Source of the DNA: Aquila chrysaetos chrysaetos
Taxonomy: Eukaryota > Chordata > Aves > Accipitriformes > Accipitridae
Direction: 5' to 3'
Assembly (NCBI RefSeq): GCF_900496995.4
Contig: NW_024470389.1
Span: forward strand, 62,001 to 126,000
DNA: 64,000 nt
Position numbers and translations under genes: made by a program. The stretch's first letter is position 1; each line of letters begins with the position of its first letter. This document shows, in pieces, positions 44,601 to 56,440 of the stretch. The notes beneath the pieces were generated by a model, which was not told the DNA's origin, searched no databases, and saw nothing but the letters and a program-made list of their open reading frames with translations.

Positions 44601-44784
44601 CGCCCCCGCTGCGTCGCACCACGCCCCGGGTCGCGTCGCCTCACGCCCGGGGCGCGTCGCGTCACCCGTCACTCGCCGATCCCCGTTTCCGTTGCGTCAC
44701 GCCCCCCGCCCCGGCCTTCCCGTCGCCCCCGCCCCGCCCCATTTCGGCCCCGCCCCTCGCTCACGCCCTCCCCCTCCCCCGCAG

Positions 44785-45128
44785 GCAAGCGCCTGGCTCC
44801 CAGCGTCTACCTGCTGGCTCCGCCCTCCGAGGAGCTGAGCGGCAACCGGGACACGCTCAGCTTGACCTGTTTGGTGCGAGGCTTCTACCCCGAGGACATC
44901 TCGGTGGAGTGGCAGAAGAACCAAGAGACCTTGGACGCCTCCACCTACGACACCGTCCAACCCCTGAAGGAGAAGACGGGCGACGCCTCCTACTTCCTCT
45001 ACAGCCGATTGGTCGTCAAGAGGGAGGAGTGGAACCGGGGAACCACCTTCGTCTGCATGGTGGTCCACGAAGCGCTGCCCATGAAGTTCATCCAACGTAG
45101 CATCAGCAAGAGCCCCGGTAAAAAATGA
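44785..45128 (+). CDS. IgY-2 heavy chain CH4 exon, secreted end
   Basis: After CTCCCCCGCAG. It reads RLAPSVYLLAPPSEEL, LSLTCLVRGFYPEDISVEW, YFLYSRLVV and FVCMVVHEALPMKFIQ, and ends SPGKK then TGA, reminiscent of the mammalian IgG end SPGK. The Gly codon includes the membrane-form donor CCCG|GTAAAA, in phase with M1. A poly(A) signal follows about 75 bases on. Confidence 0.95.
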
Positions 45129-45202
45129 GGCGGTGGCACCGCCGTCGGCCACCGCCCCCTCCCCCCACCCCTCCCCTCCCCCCCCCACGTCTTGGGTGGG
45201 TG

Positions 45203-45208
45203 AATAAA
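45203..45208 (+). terminator. Poly(A) signal for secreted IgY-2 mRNA
   Basis: AATAAA (GTGAATAAAGG) 74 bases after the CH4 stop codon. Confidence 0.82.
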
Positions 45209-45334
45209 GGAGAAGAAGTCAGGCTGGCGTCTGCCTCTGAGTGCCGGGGGAGGGGGGGAAGGGGGGCGGAGCCATGGGCATGGCGGGGGCAGAGATGTCA
45301 AATGAGGTGGGTGGGGTGGGGGGGAGGGATGGGG

Positions 45335-48060
45335 AGACACGGGGTGATGGATGGATGGATGGGGAGACATCAAACATGGTGGATGGGGAGACATGAGGTG
45401 GTGGAGGGATGGACATCAAACATGGTTGGATGGTTGGGTTGATGGATGGATGGATGGATGGATGGATGGACATCAAACATGGTTGGATGGTTGGATTGAT
45501 GGATGGATGGATGGATGGATGGATGGACATCAAACATGGTTGGATGGTTGGATGGATGGATGGATGGATGGATGGATGGATGGATGGACATCAAACATGA
45601 TTGGATGGTTGGATTGATGGATGGATGGATGGATGGATGGACATCAAACATGGATGGATGGATGGATGGATGGATGGATGGACATCAAACATGGTTGGAT
45701 GTTTGGATGGATGGATGGATGGATGGATGGACATCAAACATGGTTGGATGGTTGGGGAGACGTTAAACATGGTGGATGGATGAATGGATGGATGAGGAGA
45801 CATTAGATGAAGGATTGATGGATGGAAGGATGGGCATCAAACGGTGGATGGATGGATGGGGAGACATGAGATGATGGATGGATGGACATCAAACATGGTT
45901 GGATGGTTGGATTGATGGATGGGTGGAAGGATGGACATCAAACATGGATGGATGGATGGGGAGACATGAGATGATGGATGGATGGACAACAAACATGGTT
46001 GGATGGTTGGATGGATGGACATCAAACATGGTGGATGGATGGATGGGGAGACATGAGATGATGGATGGATGGACATCAAACATGGTTGGATGGTTGGATT
46101 GATGGATGGGTGGAAGGATGGACATCAAACATGGATGGATGGATGGGGAGACATGAGATGATGGATGGATGGACATCAAACATGGTTGGATGGTTGGATG
46201 GATGGACATCAAACATGGTGGATGGATGGATGGGGAGACATGAGATGATGGATGGATGGACATCAAACATGGTTGGATGGTTGGATGGATGGACATCAAA
46301 CATGGTGGATGGATGGATGGGGAGACATGAGATGATGGATGGATGGACATCAAACATGGTTGGATGGTTGGATGGATGGATGGATGGATGGACATCAAAC
46401 ATGGTGGATGGATGGATGGGGAGACATGAGATGATGGATGGATGGACATCAAACATGGTGGATGGACGGATGGATGAGGAGACATTAGACGGTGGGTGGA
46501 TGGATGGACATCAAACATGGTGGATGGATGGATGGGGAGACATCAAGCATGGTGGATGGGTGGTTGGACAGATGGATGAGGAGACATTGGATGGATGGAC
46601 GTCAAACATGGATGGATGGGTGGATGGATGGATGAGAAGACATCAAACATGGTGGATGGGTGGGTGGATGGATGGATGAGGAGACATTAGATGGTGGATG
46701 GATGGATGGACGTCAAACATGGTGGATGGATGGATGGATGGGGAGATGTCAGACAGATGGACACCGGACATGATGGATGGATGGGGAGCCATCAGACAGT
46801 TGGCTAGATCAGGAGACCTCGGGTGGGTGGGTGGGTGGGTGGACGGACAGACGGACACCAGCCATGGCTGGATGAGGACACAAGAGGAAGAGGGATGGAT
46901 GGATGGATGGATGGATGGATGGAGGGATGGATGGACAGATGGACAGGGAGACATCAGGCAGATGGGTTGATGGAGAGATGTCTGGTGGGATGGATGGATG
47001 GACGGATGGACACCTGGATGGACAGAGGGAGTGATGGATGGGCAGAGGCACTCCTGGATGGACAGGAGGGTTGGTTGGTGGGTGGATGGACAGATGGACG
47101 GATGGATGGAGGAAGAGCTGGATGGACAGCTGTCGGCATGCATGGTAGCTGGACAGACGGATGGACAGGGAGGAAGGGGAGGTTCCTCCCCAACCTTGGG
47201 GGCAACACGTGGGAGTCGCACCCGTGGGAGATGGAGGGAGAGACACGGGGACAGGTGGAGAGGTAGAGGGGTGGGGGCAGATGGCTGGAGATGGGTGGAG
47301 AGGGATAGAGGTGGGCGGAGATGGCTGGATAGGTGGAGGGAGATGGTTGGAGATGGATGGAGATGGATAGGGATGGTTGGATAGATGGATGGAGATGGTT
47401 GGAGTTGGGTGGAGATGGATGGAGATGGATGGAGATTGATGGAGATGGTTGGATAGATGGGTGGAGATGGATAGAGAAGATTGGATAGATGGTTGCAGAT
47501 GGTTGGAGATGGATGGAGATGGTTGGATAGATGGGTGGAGATGGACGGAGATGGATGGAGATGGATGGAGATGGTTGGATAGATGGATGGAGATGGTTGG
47601 ATGGATGGAGATGGACAGAGATGGATGGAGATGGATAGAGAAGACTGGATAGATGGGTGAAGATGGTTGGAGATGGATGGAGATGGTTGGAGATGGATGG
47701 AGATGGTTGGATAGATGGTTGGATAGATGGATGGAGGTGGTTGGAGATGGATGGAGATGGTTGGATAGATGGATGGAGATGGATGGATGGATGGAGATGG
47801 ACATAGATGGATGAAGATGGATAGAGAAGACTGGATAGATGGGTGGAGATGGTTGGAGATGGATGGGGATGGATGGAGATGGTTGGATAGCTGGATGGAG
47901 ATGGTTGGAGATGGATGGAGATGGATAAAGAAGGTTGGATAGATGGATGGAGATGGTTGGAGATGGTTGGAGATGGGTGGAGATGAATGGAGATGGATGA
48001 AGGGTTGGAGAACTATGCAACGGGATGGATGGACGGATGGATGGATGGAGGGACGGATGA
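45335..48060 (+). repeat. (GGAT)n-based field in IgY-2 CH4-M1 intron
   Basis: About 2.7 kb of GATGGATGGATGG DNA. To about 46,740 it is organised by the insert GGACATCAAACATGGTTGGA in units of 60-120 bases; after 47,220 by GGAGATGGTTGGATAGATGG. Long frames are artefacts. Confidence 0.95.
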
Positions 48061-48437
48061 CCCAAGAGATGAGTGCCTGCAAGGGGGGGATGACGGACAC
48101 CCGTCCTGAGGCTGCAGGGCACGTCCCACCCTTCCACCCACCAACCTCACCCCACCCAGGTCCTCCGTGGGGCGAGGGCGGGTGGGAGGGACGTTCCCGT
48201 GGGGCTGAGGGATGAGGGGACGGGGCGGAGAAGGGGACGGGCGGGCGATGGACGGGGGCGCAGATGGTTGGCTGGACGGACGGAGGCGTGGTCGGACGGA
48301 CGGTTGGGTAGATGCGTGGATGGAGCGAGGGTGGGACAGCAGGACGGAGGGGTGAGGGACAAGAGGACACCGAGGACGGGCAGAGGGACAGGCAGGTGCC
48401 GGACGCTCACCCTCTTCCTCCTCCTCCCCTCTCCCAG

Positions 48438-48568
48438 ATTTCAGCCTGCCCGAAGACTTCTGCTACGCCGACCCCGAGAAGTCCAACGGGTCCTGGGACA
48501 CCATCGCCGTCTTCATCACCCTCTTCCTCCTCAGCGTCTGCTACAGCGCTACCATCACCCTCTTCAAG
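48438..48568 (+). CDS. IgY-2 membrane exon M1
   Basis: After CTCTCCCAG. The spacer is DFSLPEDFCYADPEKSNGS, with a cysteine and an N-G-S sequon, followed by the helix [18 protein letters not shown] and TITLFK|GTGAGG. Phase matches the CH4 donor. The spacer has little in common with IgY-1 whereas the helix is nearly identical. Confidence 0.93.
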
Positions 48569-48614
48569 GTGAGGTGGGGAGGGTGGGAGGAGAAGAGGTG
48601 GAGGTCCCAGGGAT

Positions 48615-50470
48615 GGACGGGGCGGCGGATGGATTGATGGATAAAAGGATGGATGGATGGATGGATGGATGGAGAACTAGATGGACGGGTAGGTGGACAA
48701 CTAGATAGGTGGGTAGGTGGATGGATGGATGGTGGGTTGTGATGGGTGGATGGATGGGTAGAGGGCTGGATGTTTGGGTAGATGGATGGACGGATGGTTG
48801 AGTAGATGGTTGGGTAGATGGATGACTAGATGGAAGGATGGATGGTGGGATGGATAGGTGGCTGGATGGTTGGGTGGATGTTTGGCTGGTTGGTTGGGTA
48901 GATGGACAACTTGATGGTTGGCTTGAGGGTTGGGTAGATGGATGTGTAGGTGGATGGATGGTTGGTTGGATGTTTGGCTGGTTGGTTGGGTAGATGGATG
49001 TGTAGGTGGATGGATGGATGGATGGATGGGTAGATGGATGGCTGGTTGGTTGGGTAGATGGACGACTAGATGGATGTGTAGATGGATGACTAGATGGAAG
49101 GATGGATGGTGGGACAGGTAGATGGATGATTGGATGGATGGTTGGGTAGATGGTTGGGTAGATGGATGTGTAGATGGATGACTAGATGGATGGTGGGACG
49201 GGTACATGGATGGATGGTGGGATCGGTAGATGAATGAATAGATGGATGGATGGTTGGGTAGATGGTTGGGTAGATGGATGTGAGATGGATGACTAGATGG
49301 ATGGTGGGACGGGTACATGGATGGATGGTGGGATGGGTAGATGGATGAATAGATGGATGGATGGTTGGGTAGATGGTTGGGTAGATGGATGTGAGATGGA
49401 TGACTAGATGGATGGTGGGACGGGTACATGGATGGATGGTGGGATGGGTAGATGGATGAATAGATGGATGGATGGTTGGGTAGATGGTTGGGTAGATGGA
49501 TGTGTAGATGGATGACTAGATGGATGGTGGGACGGGTAGATGGATGATTAGATGGATGGATGGTGGGATGGGTAGATGGTTGGGTAGACGGATGACCAGA
49601 TGGATGGATGGATGGTGGGATGGGTAGATAGATGATTAGATGGATGGATGGATGGACGGTTGGGTAGATGGATGGTTGGGTGGATGTTTGGGTGGTTGGT
49701 TGGGTAGATGGACAACTTGATGGCTGGCTTGAGGGTTGGGTAGATGGATGTGTAGATGGATGACTGGATGGATGGATGGTGGGATGGGTAGATGGATGGT
49801 TGGTTGGATGTTTGGGTAGATGGACGACTAGATGGTTGGCTGGACGGTTGGGTAGATGGATGACTAGATGGACGGATGGATGGTGGGACAGGTAGATGGA
49901 TGATTATATGGATGGATGGATGGGTAGATGGATGTTTGGCTGGATGTTTGGCTGGTTGGTTGGGTAGATGGACAACTTGATGGTTGGCTTGAGGGTTGGG
50001 TAGATGGATGTGTAGATGGATGACTAGATGGATGGATGGATGGTGGGACAGGTAGATGGATGACTAGATGGATGGTTGGGTAGATGGATGGATGGTTGAC
50101 TGGATGGTCGGGTGGATGGACAACTAGATGGATGGATGGTGGGACGGGGAGATGGATGACGATGGCTGGGTGGATGTTTGGGTAGATAGATGGATGGTGG
50201 CATGGATGGTTGGGTAGATTGATGCGTAGATGGATGGATGGATGGATGGTGGGATGGATAGATGGACGGATGGTTGGGCAGATGGCTGGCTGGTTGGGTA
50301 GATGGACAACGAGGTGGATGGATGGATGGATGGTGGGACGGGGAGATGGCCAGGTAGATGGTTGGGTGGATGGTGGGCTGGATGGACGACTAGACTGACG
50401 GTGGGACGGGGAGATGGCCGGGCGGTCGGTTGGACGCTTGGGTAGATAGATGGATGGTCGGACGGGTGGT
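48615..50470 (+). repeat. (GATGG)/(GGTAGATGG) field in IgY-2 M1-M2 intron
   Basis: About 1.9 kb of GATGGATGGTTGGGTAGATGG-type DNA with nested blocks of about 120 bases repeated around 49,150-49,540. Confidence 0.94.
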
Positions 50471-50536
50471 CACCACACCCAGGTCCCCTGAGGCGCCACG
50501 CCCTGAACACGCCCCTCCCCTTCCCCCAACCTGCAG

Positions 50537-50620
50537 GTCAAGTGGCTCCTCTCCACCGTCATCCAGCTCAAGCAGGGCCCTGCCCGCGACTACAAGAACG
50601 TCATCCAGCGTGTGGTCTAG
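50537..50620 (+). CDS. IgY-2 membrane exon M2, cytoplasmic tail with tyrosine motif
   Basis: After CAACCTGCAG. It encodes VKWLLSTVIQLKQGPA then RDYKNVIQRVV before TAG, 27 residues like IgY-1. The tyrosine lies in Y-K-N-V, which fits the immunoglobulin tail tyrosine motif (Y-x-N plus hydrophobic) that recruits Grb2 in mammalian membrane IgG and IgE. IgY-1 lacks the asparagine, so signalling by the two subclasses may differ. Confidence 0.93.
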   Translation, partial: VKWLLSTVIQLKQGPARDYKNVIQRVV

Positions 50621-50700
50621 GGGGGGCGTGTCCCCCCCGGGGAGGTGACACCGGGGGGGGGCGGGGCCACCTCTCCCATTGGCCGCTTGCACTGAGTGAC

Positions 50701-50706
50701 AATAAA
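50701..50706 (+). terminator. Poly(A) signal for membrane IgY-2 mRNA
   Basis: AATAAA (GTGACAATAAACC) 80 bases after the M2 stop. This is the last recognisable immunoglobulin element in the window. Confidence 0.82.
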
Positions 50707-50769
50707 CCCCGCGCCCGGCAAAGGGGGAGGGGATAGGAAAGGGGGGGGGAGGGGCGGGGGGGGGGCGTG

Positions 50770-51470
50770 CACGGGGAGGAGAACGGGGTGCAGGCGTGCA
50801 CGGAGACGTTGCACGGGCGCACGCGTGTGCACAGAGAGGCAAAAAAATGGGGCGCGGGCGTGCACGGGGAGGACGTTGCACGGACGTTGCGCGTGTGCAC
50901 GGAGATGACGCGTGGGTGCACGCGTGCACAGGGAGGAAAACAGGCTGCAGGCGTGCACGGAGGGGACTTTGCACGGGCGCACACGCGTGCACGGAGAGGA
51001 CGATGCACGGGTACATGCATGCACGGAGAAGAAAACGGCGTGCGCACTTGCACGGACGTTGCACGCGTGCACGGAGAGGATGTTGCACGGATGCACACGC
51101 GTGCACAGAGAAGAAAACAGGGTGCACGCATGCACGGGGAGGACGTTGCACGGTTTGCACGGAGATGACGCGCGGGTGCACGCGCGCATGGAGAGGACGT
51201 CGCGTGAACGCACACGTGCGCAGGAGAGACGGGGGGGCACGTATGCACGGAGAAGACGTCGCACGGAGGCGCGCGTGCGCGGGGAGGACGTTGCACGGCT
51301 ACACGCGCGCACGAAGGAAACGGGGTTCGGACGGGCACGGAGAAGACGTCGCACGGAGGCGCGCGTGCGCGGTGAGGAAAACCGGGCTGCAGACGTGCAC
51401 GGAGAGGACGTTGCTCGCGTGCACGGCGAGGAAAACGGGGTGCACGGGGAGGCCGACGCCTGGGTGCTCG
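50770..51470. repeat. Alternating purine-pyrimidine repeat after IgY-2
   Basis: Units containing GTGCACGGAGAGGACGTTGC and CACGCGTGCACGG, dense in GTGCAC, GCGCGTGCGC and CACGCGTG. It starts about 65 bases past the IgY-2 membrane poly(A) signal. Confidence 0.92.
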
Positions 51471-51714
51471 GAGACCGAGGGTGGTGGAGGTCTCCTCGCC
51501 TCCGCTGCGGGTGGCAGATGTTTCCTGTCCGTACCCGCCCCCCCCCCCCATCCCGAGGGTGTCACGTGGGGCCTCAAGATGGCACCCTGGGGTGGGTGGC
51601 ACCCCTGGGGGGGGGGGGGGGATGGGGGAGGGGGCTGTGATGACTGGGCAGCAGCCACCAGGTCTACCCATGGGGGGGGGGGGGGCGTGAAGGGGGGGGG
51701 GGGCACACCAGCCA

Positions 51715-52925
51715 CCAGGTCTACCTATGGTGGGAGGTGAAGCGGGGGCACTCTGGCCACCAGGTCTACCCAGTGCAAAACTGGCCATCAGGTCTACCCA
51801 GTGCAAACTGGCCATCAGGTCTACCCAGTGGGAACTGGCCACCAGGTCTACCCAGTGGGAACTGGCCACCAGCTCTACCCAATAGGAACTGGCCATCAGG
51901 TCTACCCAGGGGAACTGACCACCGGGTCTACCCAGGGGAACTGGCCACTGGGTCTACCCAGAAGGAACTGACCACCGGGTCTACCCAGTAGGAACTGGCT
52001 ACTGGGTCTACCCAGGGGAACAGGCCACTGGGTCTACCCAGAAGGAACTGACCACCGGGTCTACCCAATAGGAACTGGCCACCAGGTCTCCCCAGTGGGA
52101 ACGGGACACCAGGTCTACCCAGTGCAAACTGGCCATCAGGTCTACCCAGTGGGAACTGGCCACCAGGTCTACCCAGTAGGAACTGGCCATCAGGTCTACC
52201 CAAGGCAACTGGCCACCGGGTCTACCCAGTAGGAACTGGTCACCAGGTCTACCCAGTAGGAACTGGCCACCGGGTCTACCCAGTAGGAACTGGCCATCAG
52301 GTCTACCCGGGGGAACTGGACACCGGGTCTACCCAGTAGGAACTGGCCACCAGGTCTACCCAGTAGGAACTGGCCACCAGGTCTACCCAGTAGGAACTGG
52401 CTACCGGGTCTACCCAGTAGGAACTGGCCACCGGGTCTACCCAGTAGGAACTGGCCATCAGGTCTACCCGGGGGAACTGGACACCAGGTCTACCCAGGGC
52501 AACTGGCCACCGGGTCTACCCAGTAGGAACTGGCTACTGGGTCTACCCAGGGGAACAGGCCACTGGGTCTACCCAATAGGAACTGTCCGCCAGGTCTACC
52601 CAGTGGGAATGGGCCACCAGGTCTACCCAGGGGAACTGGCCACCAGGTCTGCCCAGTAGGAACTGGCCACCAGGTCTACCCAATAGGAACTGGCCACCGG
52701 GTCTACCCAGTAGGAACTGGCCACCGGGTCTACCCAATAGGAACTGGCCACCGGGTTCTACCCAGTAGGAACTGGCCATCAGGTCTACCCAAGGGAACTG
52801 GACACCAGGTCTACCCAGGGGAACTGGTCACCAGGTCTACCCAGTGGGAACGGGACACCAGGTCTACCCAGGGGAACTGGTCACCAGGTCTACCCAGTAG
52901 GAACTGGCCACCAGGTCTACCGGTG
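51715..52925. repeat. 28-bp repeat GGCCACCAGGTCTACCCAGT
   Basis: More than 40 copies of ACTGGCCACCAGGTCTACCC plus AGTAGGA and close variants, very regular. Confidence 0.94.
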
Positions 52926-53259
52926 GTGGGGAGGAGGAGGAGGGGGGGGGAGTGGGGGGAGCAGGGTGGGGCGAGCTGTCTCTTTTCTCCAGAAAACCCG
53001 CCGATTTAGAGCGAAGCCACCACATTTGAGCATTATTTGCATCTGCCCAACCGCTTCGCTTCATTTCACCCGCTAAGGCGCTAAAATCCCCCTTTTTTCC
53101 CCTGGTTTCGGCCACCGAACCCGTCCGCTTCCCGCCAACGGCCTCCTGCTGCGAAAAGTCGCTATTTTTGGCTCCTTCAGCTCAAAGTTGTTGCATTTAT
53201 TCCCCAGGTTGTCCTCAAAAGCTGCGCTGACACCTGGCGCTACCAAAATACCGAGTTTC

Positions 53260-55735
53260 TGGTGGAAAAAATCTGCATTTTGTGGAAACGACCCTTATTT
53301 CATGGGGAAAGTACCCATTTTTGTGGTAAAAAAGCGCCTCATTTTATGGAAAGAAAACTTATTTTATAGAAAAAAACCTCATGTTAAGGTTTAAAACCCC
53401 TCAATTTATGGTAAACCCCCTCAATTTATGTAAAAATACCCTCATATTATGGCAAACTCCCCTCATTTTGTGGTCAAAATCCCTCATTTTATGGTAAAAC
53501 ACCCCCTTCTTTTATGGAAAGAAACCTCATTTTATGGTAAAGAAAACCCTCATTTTCTAGGGAAAAAAAAATCCCTCATTTTATGGAAAACCACCTCATT
53601 TTATGGAAAAAAATTGTCATTTTATGGAAACAAAAACTCATTATATGAAAAAAACCCTAACTTTATGGTAAAAAAAATCTCATTTTACAGGAAAAAACCC
53701 CTCATTTTATGGTAAAAAACCCCCTCATTTTATAGAAAACACCCTCATCTTATGGTAAAAACCACCTCATTTTATGGTAAAAAAACCCCACCTCATTTTA
53801 TTGGAAAAAAAAAAAAAAAATCTTTTTATGGAAGCCTCCCTCATTTTATGGAAAAGAGTCTCATTTTATAGAAAAAACACTTAATTTATGGAAAAAAAAA
53901 CCCCTCATTTTATGGTAAAACCCCCTCATTTTCTGGTTAAAAAAGCCCTCATTTTATGGTAAATAAATGCTCATTTTATGGTAAAAAGAAATCATTTTAT
54001 GGTAAAAAATCTCATTGTACAGAACAAAAACTCATTTTATGGTAAATAAATGCTTAATTTATGGAATATAACTCTTTCATTTATGGAAAAAAAAAACCCT
54101 CATTTTATGGAAAAAAACTTATTCCGTGGGAAAAAAAAAATCATTTTATGATAAACCCCCCCTCATTTTATGGTTAAAAAAAAAATTCATTTTACAGAAA
54201 AAAACCACGTCATTTTATGGTAAACCCCCCCCCCCCCCCTCATTTTATGGTAAAAAACCCCCCTTATTTTATGGAAAACCATCTCATCTTATGAAAAAAG
54301 AATCTCATTTTATGGAAAAAAAAATTTATTGCAAAAATCCTCTTATCTTATGGCAAAAAAAGCCCTCATTTTATGGTGAAAATGCCTCTTTCTATGGTAT
54401 AAAAATCTCATTTTACGGAAAAAATCTCTCATTTTATGGAAAAAAAACCTCTTCTTATGGAAACCTCACCTCATTTTATTGAAAAAACCCTCATTTTATG
54501 GTAAAAAAACTACAATTTTTTGGTAAAAAAAGCCCTCATTTTATGGTAAATAAGTGCTCATTTTATGGTAAAAAATTCATTTTATGGTAAAAAAAAATCA
54601 TTTTCTGGTTTAAAAAAACCCCTCCATTTATGGTAAATAAACCTTTACTTTAGGGAAAAATCCCTCATTTTATGGAAAAAAATCCCTCATTTTATGGAAA
54701 AAAACCTCATTTTATGGTGAAACCCTCTCATTTTATGGTAAAAAAAATTCTCATTTTACAGAAAAAAAACCCCTTCATTTATGGTAAAAAAACCCCCTCA
54801 TTTTATGGTAAAAAAATCTCATTTTACAGAAAAAAAGACTCATGTTATGGTAAAAAAAACCCTCATTTTATGGAAAACCCAATCATTTTATGGAAAAAAA
54901 TCTCATGTTATGGAAAAAAAGCCCTAATTTTATAAAAAACCTGTCATTTTATGGGAAAAAAAACATTTTAGGGAAAACCCCCTCATTTTATGGCAAAAAT
55001 AAACACAGCAAAAGAAGCATTTTATGGCAAAATAAACCTTGTTTTAAGGCAAAAAATTAAATCCTCATTTTAAGGCAAAAACACCCTTAGTCTGTGGTAA
55101 AAAAACCCCTCGTTTTAAGGTAAAATCCCCTCATTTTATGTTTAAAAACCCCTCATTTTATGAAAAAAAACCAAAAACCAAGCCCTCATGTTATCATAAA
55201 GCTGTCCTCATTTTAAGGTAAAAAGCTCTCATTTTATGGCAAAATCCCACCCAAATTTATGGCCAAAAAAATCCTCTTTTTTTGGTAAAATCCCTCCTTT
55301 TTGTGACAAAAAGAAAGCCCTCATTTAAAGGGAAAAAAACCTTGATTTTACGGTAAAAAAGACCCACATTTTATGAAAAAAAAACCCTTCCACTTTATGG
55401 AAAAAAAAAAACCCTAATTTTATGGCAATAATTCCGCATTTTCTAGCAAATGTCCCCCTCGTTCTACGGCAAAACCCCCCTTATTTTATGGCAAAAAAAA
55501 AGCATTTTAGGTGCAAACCCCCCCATTTTACGGCACAAAAAGCAGCACTTTATCGCCAAACCACACATTTTATCACAAACCCCACACATTTTTATGGCAA
55601 AAATACACATTTTACAGCAAACCCACACATTTTACAGCAAACACACACATTTTATGGCAAAAAAACCCACATTTTATAGCAAACGCACACATTTTATGGG
55701 AAAAAACCTACATTTTCTTCCTTTATCATCATTTT
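53260..55735. repeat. AT-rich repeat TCATTTTATGGTAAAAAA
   Basis: About 2.5 kb of 18- to 25-bp units CTCATTTTATGGTAAAAAA, roughly 70 percent A+T, in striking contrast to the GC-rich surroundings. No coding capacity. Confidence 0.95.
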
Positions 55736-55939
55736 AGCCCCCAAAATCTCCTTTTTTTCCCCCAAACCAGGCACTTTGCTGTAAAAAAAAAAAAACCATT
55801 TCCACCTTCGCTGCCGAACCCAAACTCCGTTTTTTTTTCTGCGAAAAGGGAAAACTGGCGGATTTTTAACCCAAAACATGAAATTTGGCAGAAAACCTCC
55901 CCTTGGCTGCCCAAAACCTGCCTTTTTTGGAGAGAGCTC

Positions 55940-56440
55940 CAACCGCAATTCACAAATCTTGACTTTTTTGCCCCAAAATCTTGACTTTGGCGTCCGAAAA
56001 TCTTGACTTCTGCGCCCCAAAACCTTGATTTTTGTGCTCCAAAAATCTTCACTTCCGTACTCAAAAATCTTCGCTTTTCTGCCCCCAAAATCTTGGCTTC
56101 TGTGCTCCAAAAATCTTGACTTTTGCACCCAGAAGTCTTGACTTTTGTACCCAAAAAATCTTCATTTTTGCGCTCCAAAAATCTTCACTTCTGTACTCAA
56201 AAATCTTCACTTTCATGCCCCCAAAATCTTGACTTTTGTGCCCAAAATCTTGACTTCTGTGCTCCCAAATCTTGAGGTTTGTGCCCCCCAAAATCTTGAC
56301 CTTTTTGTCCAAAATCTTGAATTTCACCCCCCAAAATCTTGAATTTTGTCCTCCAAAATCTTGACTTTTCTATCCAAAAATCTTGACCTTTTTGTCCAAA
56401 AATCTTGACTTTTCTGTCCAAAAATCTTCACTTTTGGGCA
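55940..56440. repeat. CAAAATCTTGACTTTTG repeat
   Basis: Units of 22-26 bp with CCAAAATCTTGACTTTTGTG, about twenty copies. Confidence 0.92.

Noticed and set aside
46643-48370. 575-residue Ser/Pro/His-rich open frame
   Set aside because: It reads the GGAT repeat on the opposite strand to IgY-2 and has no domain.
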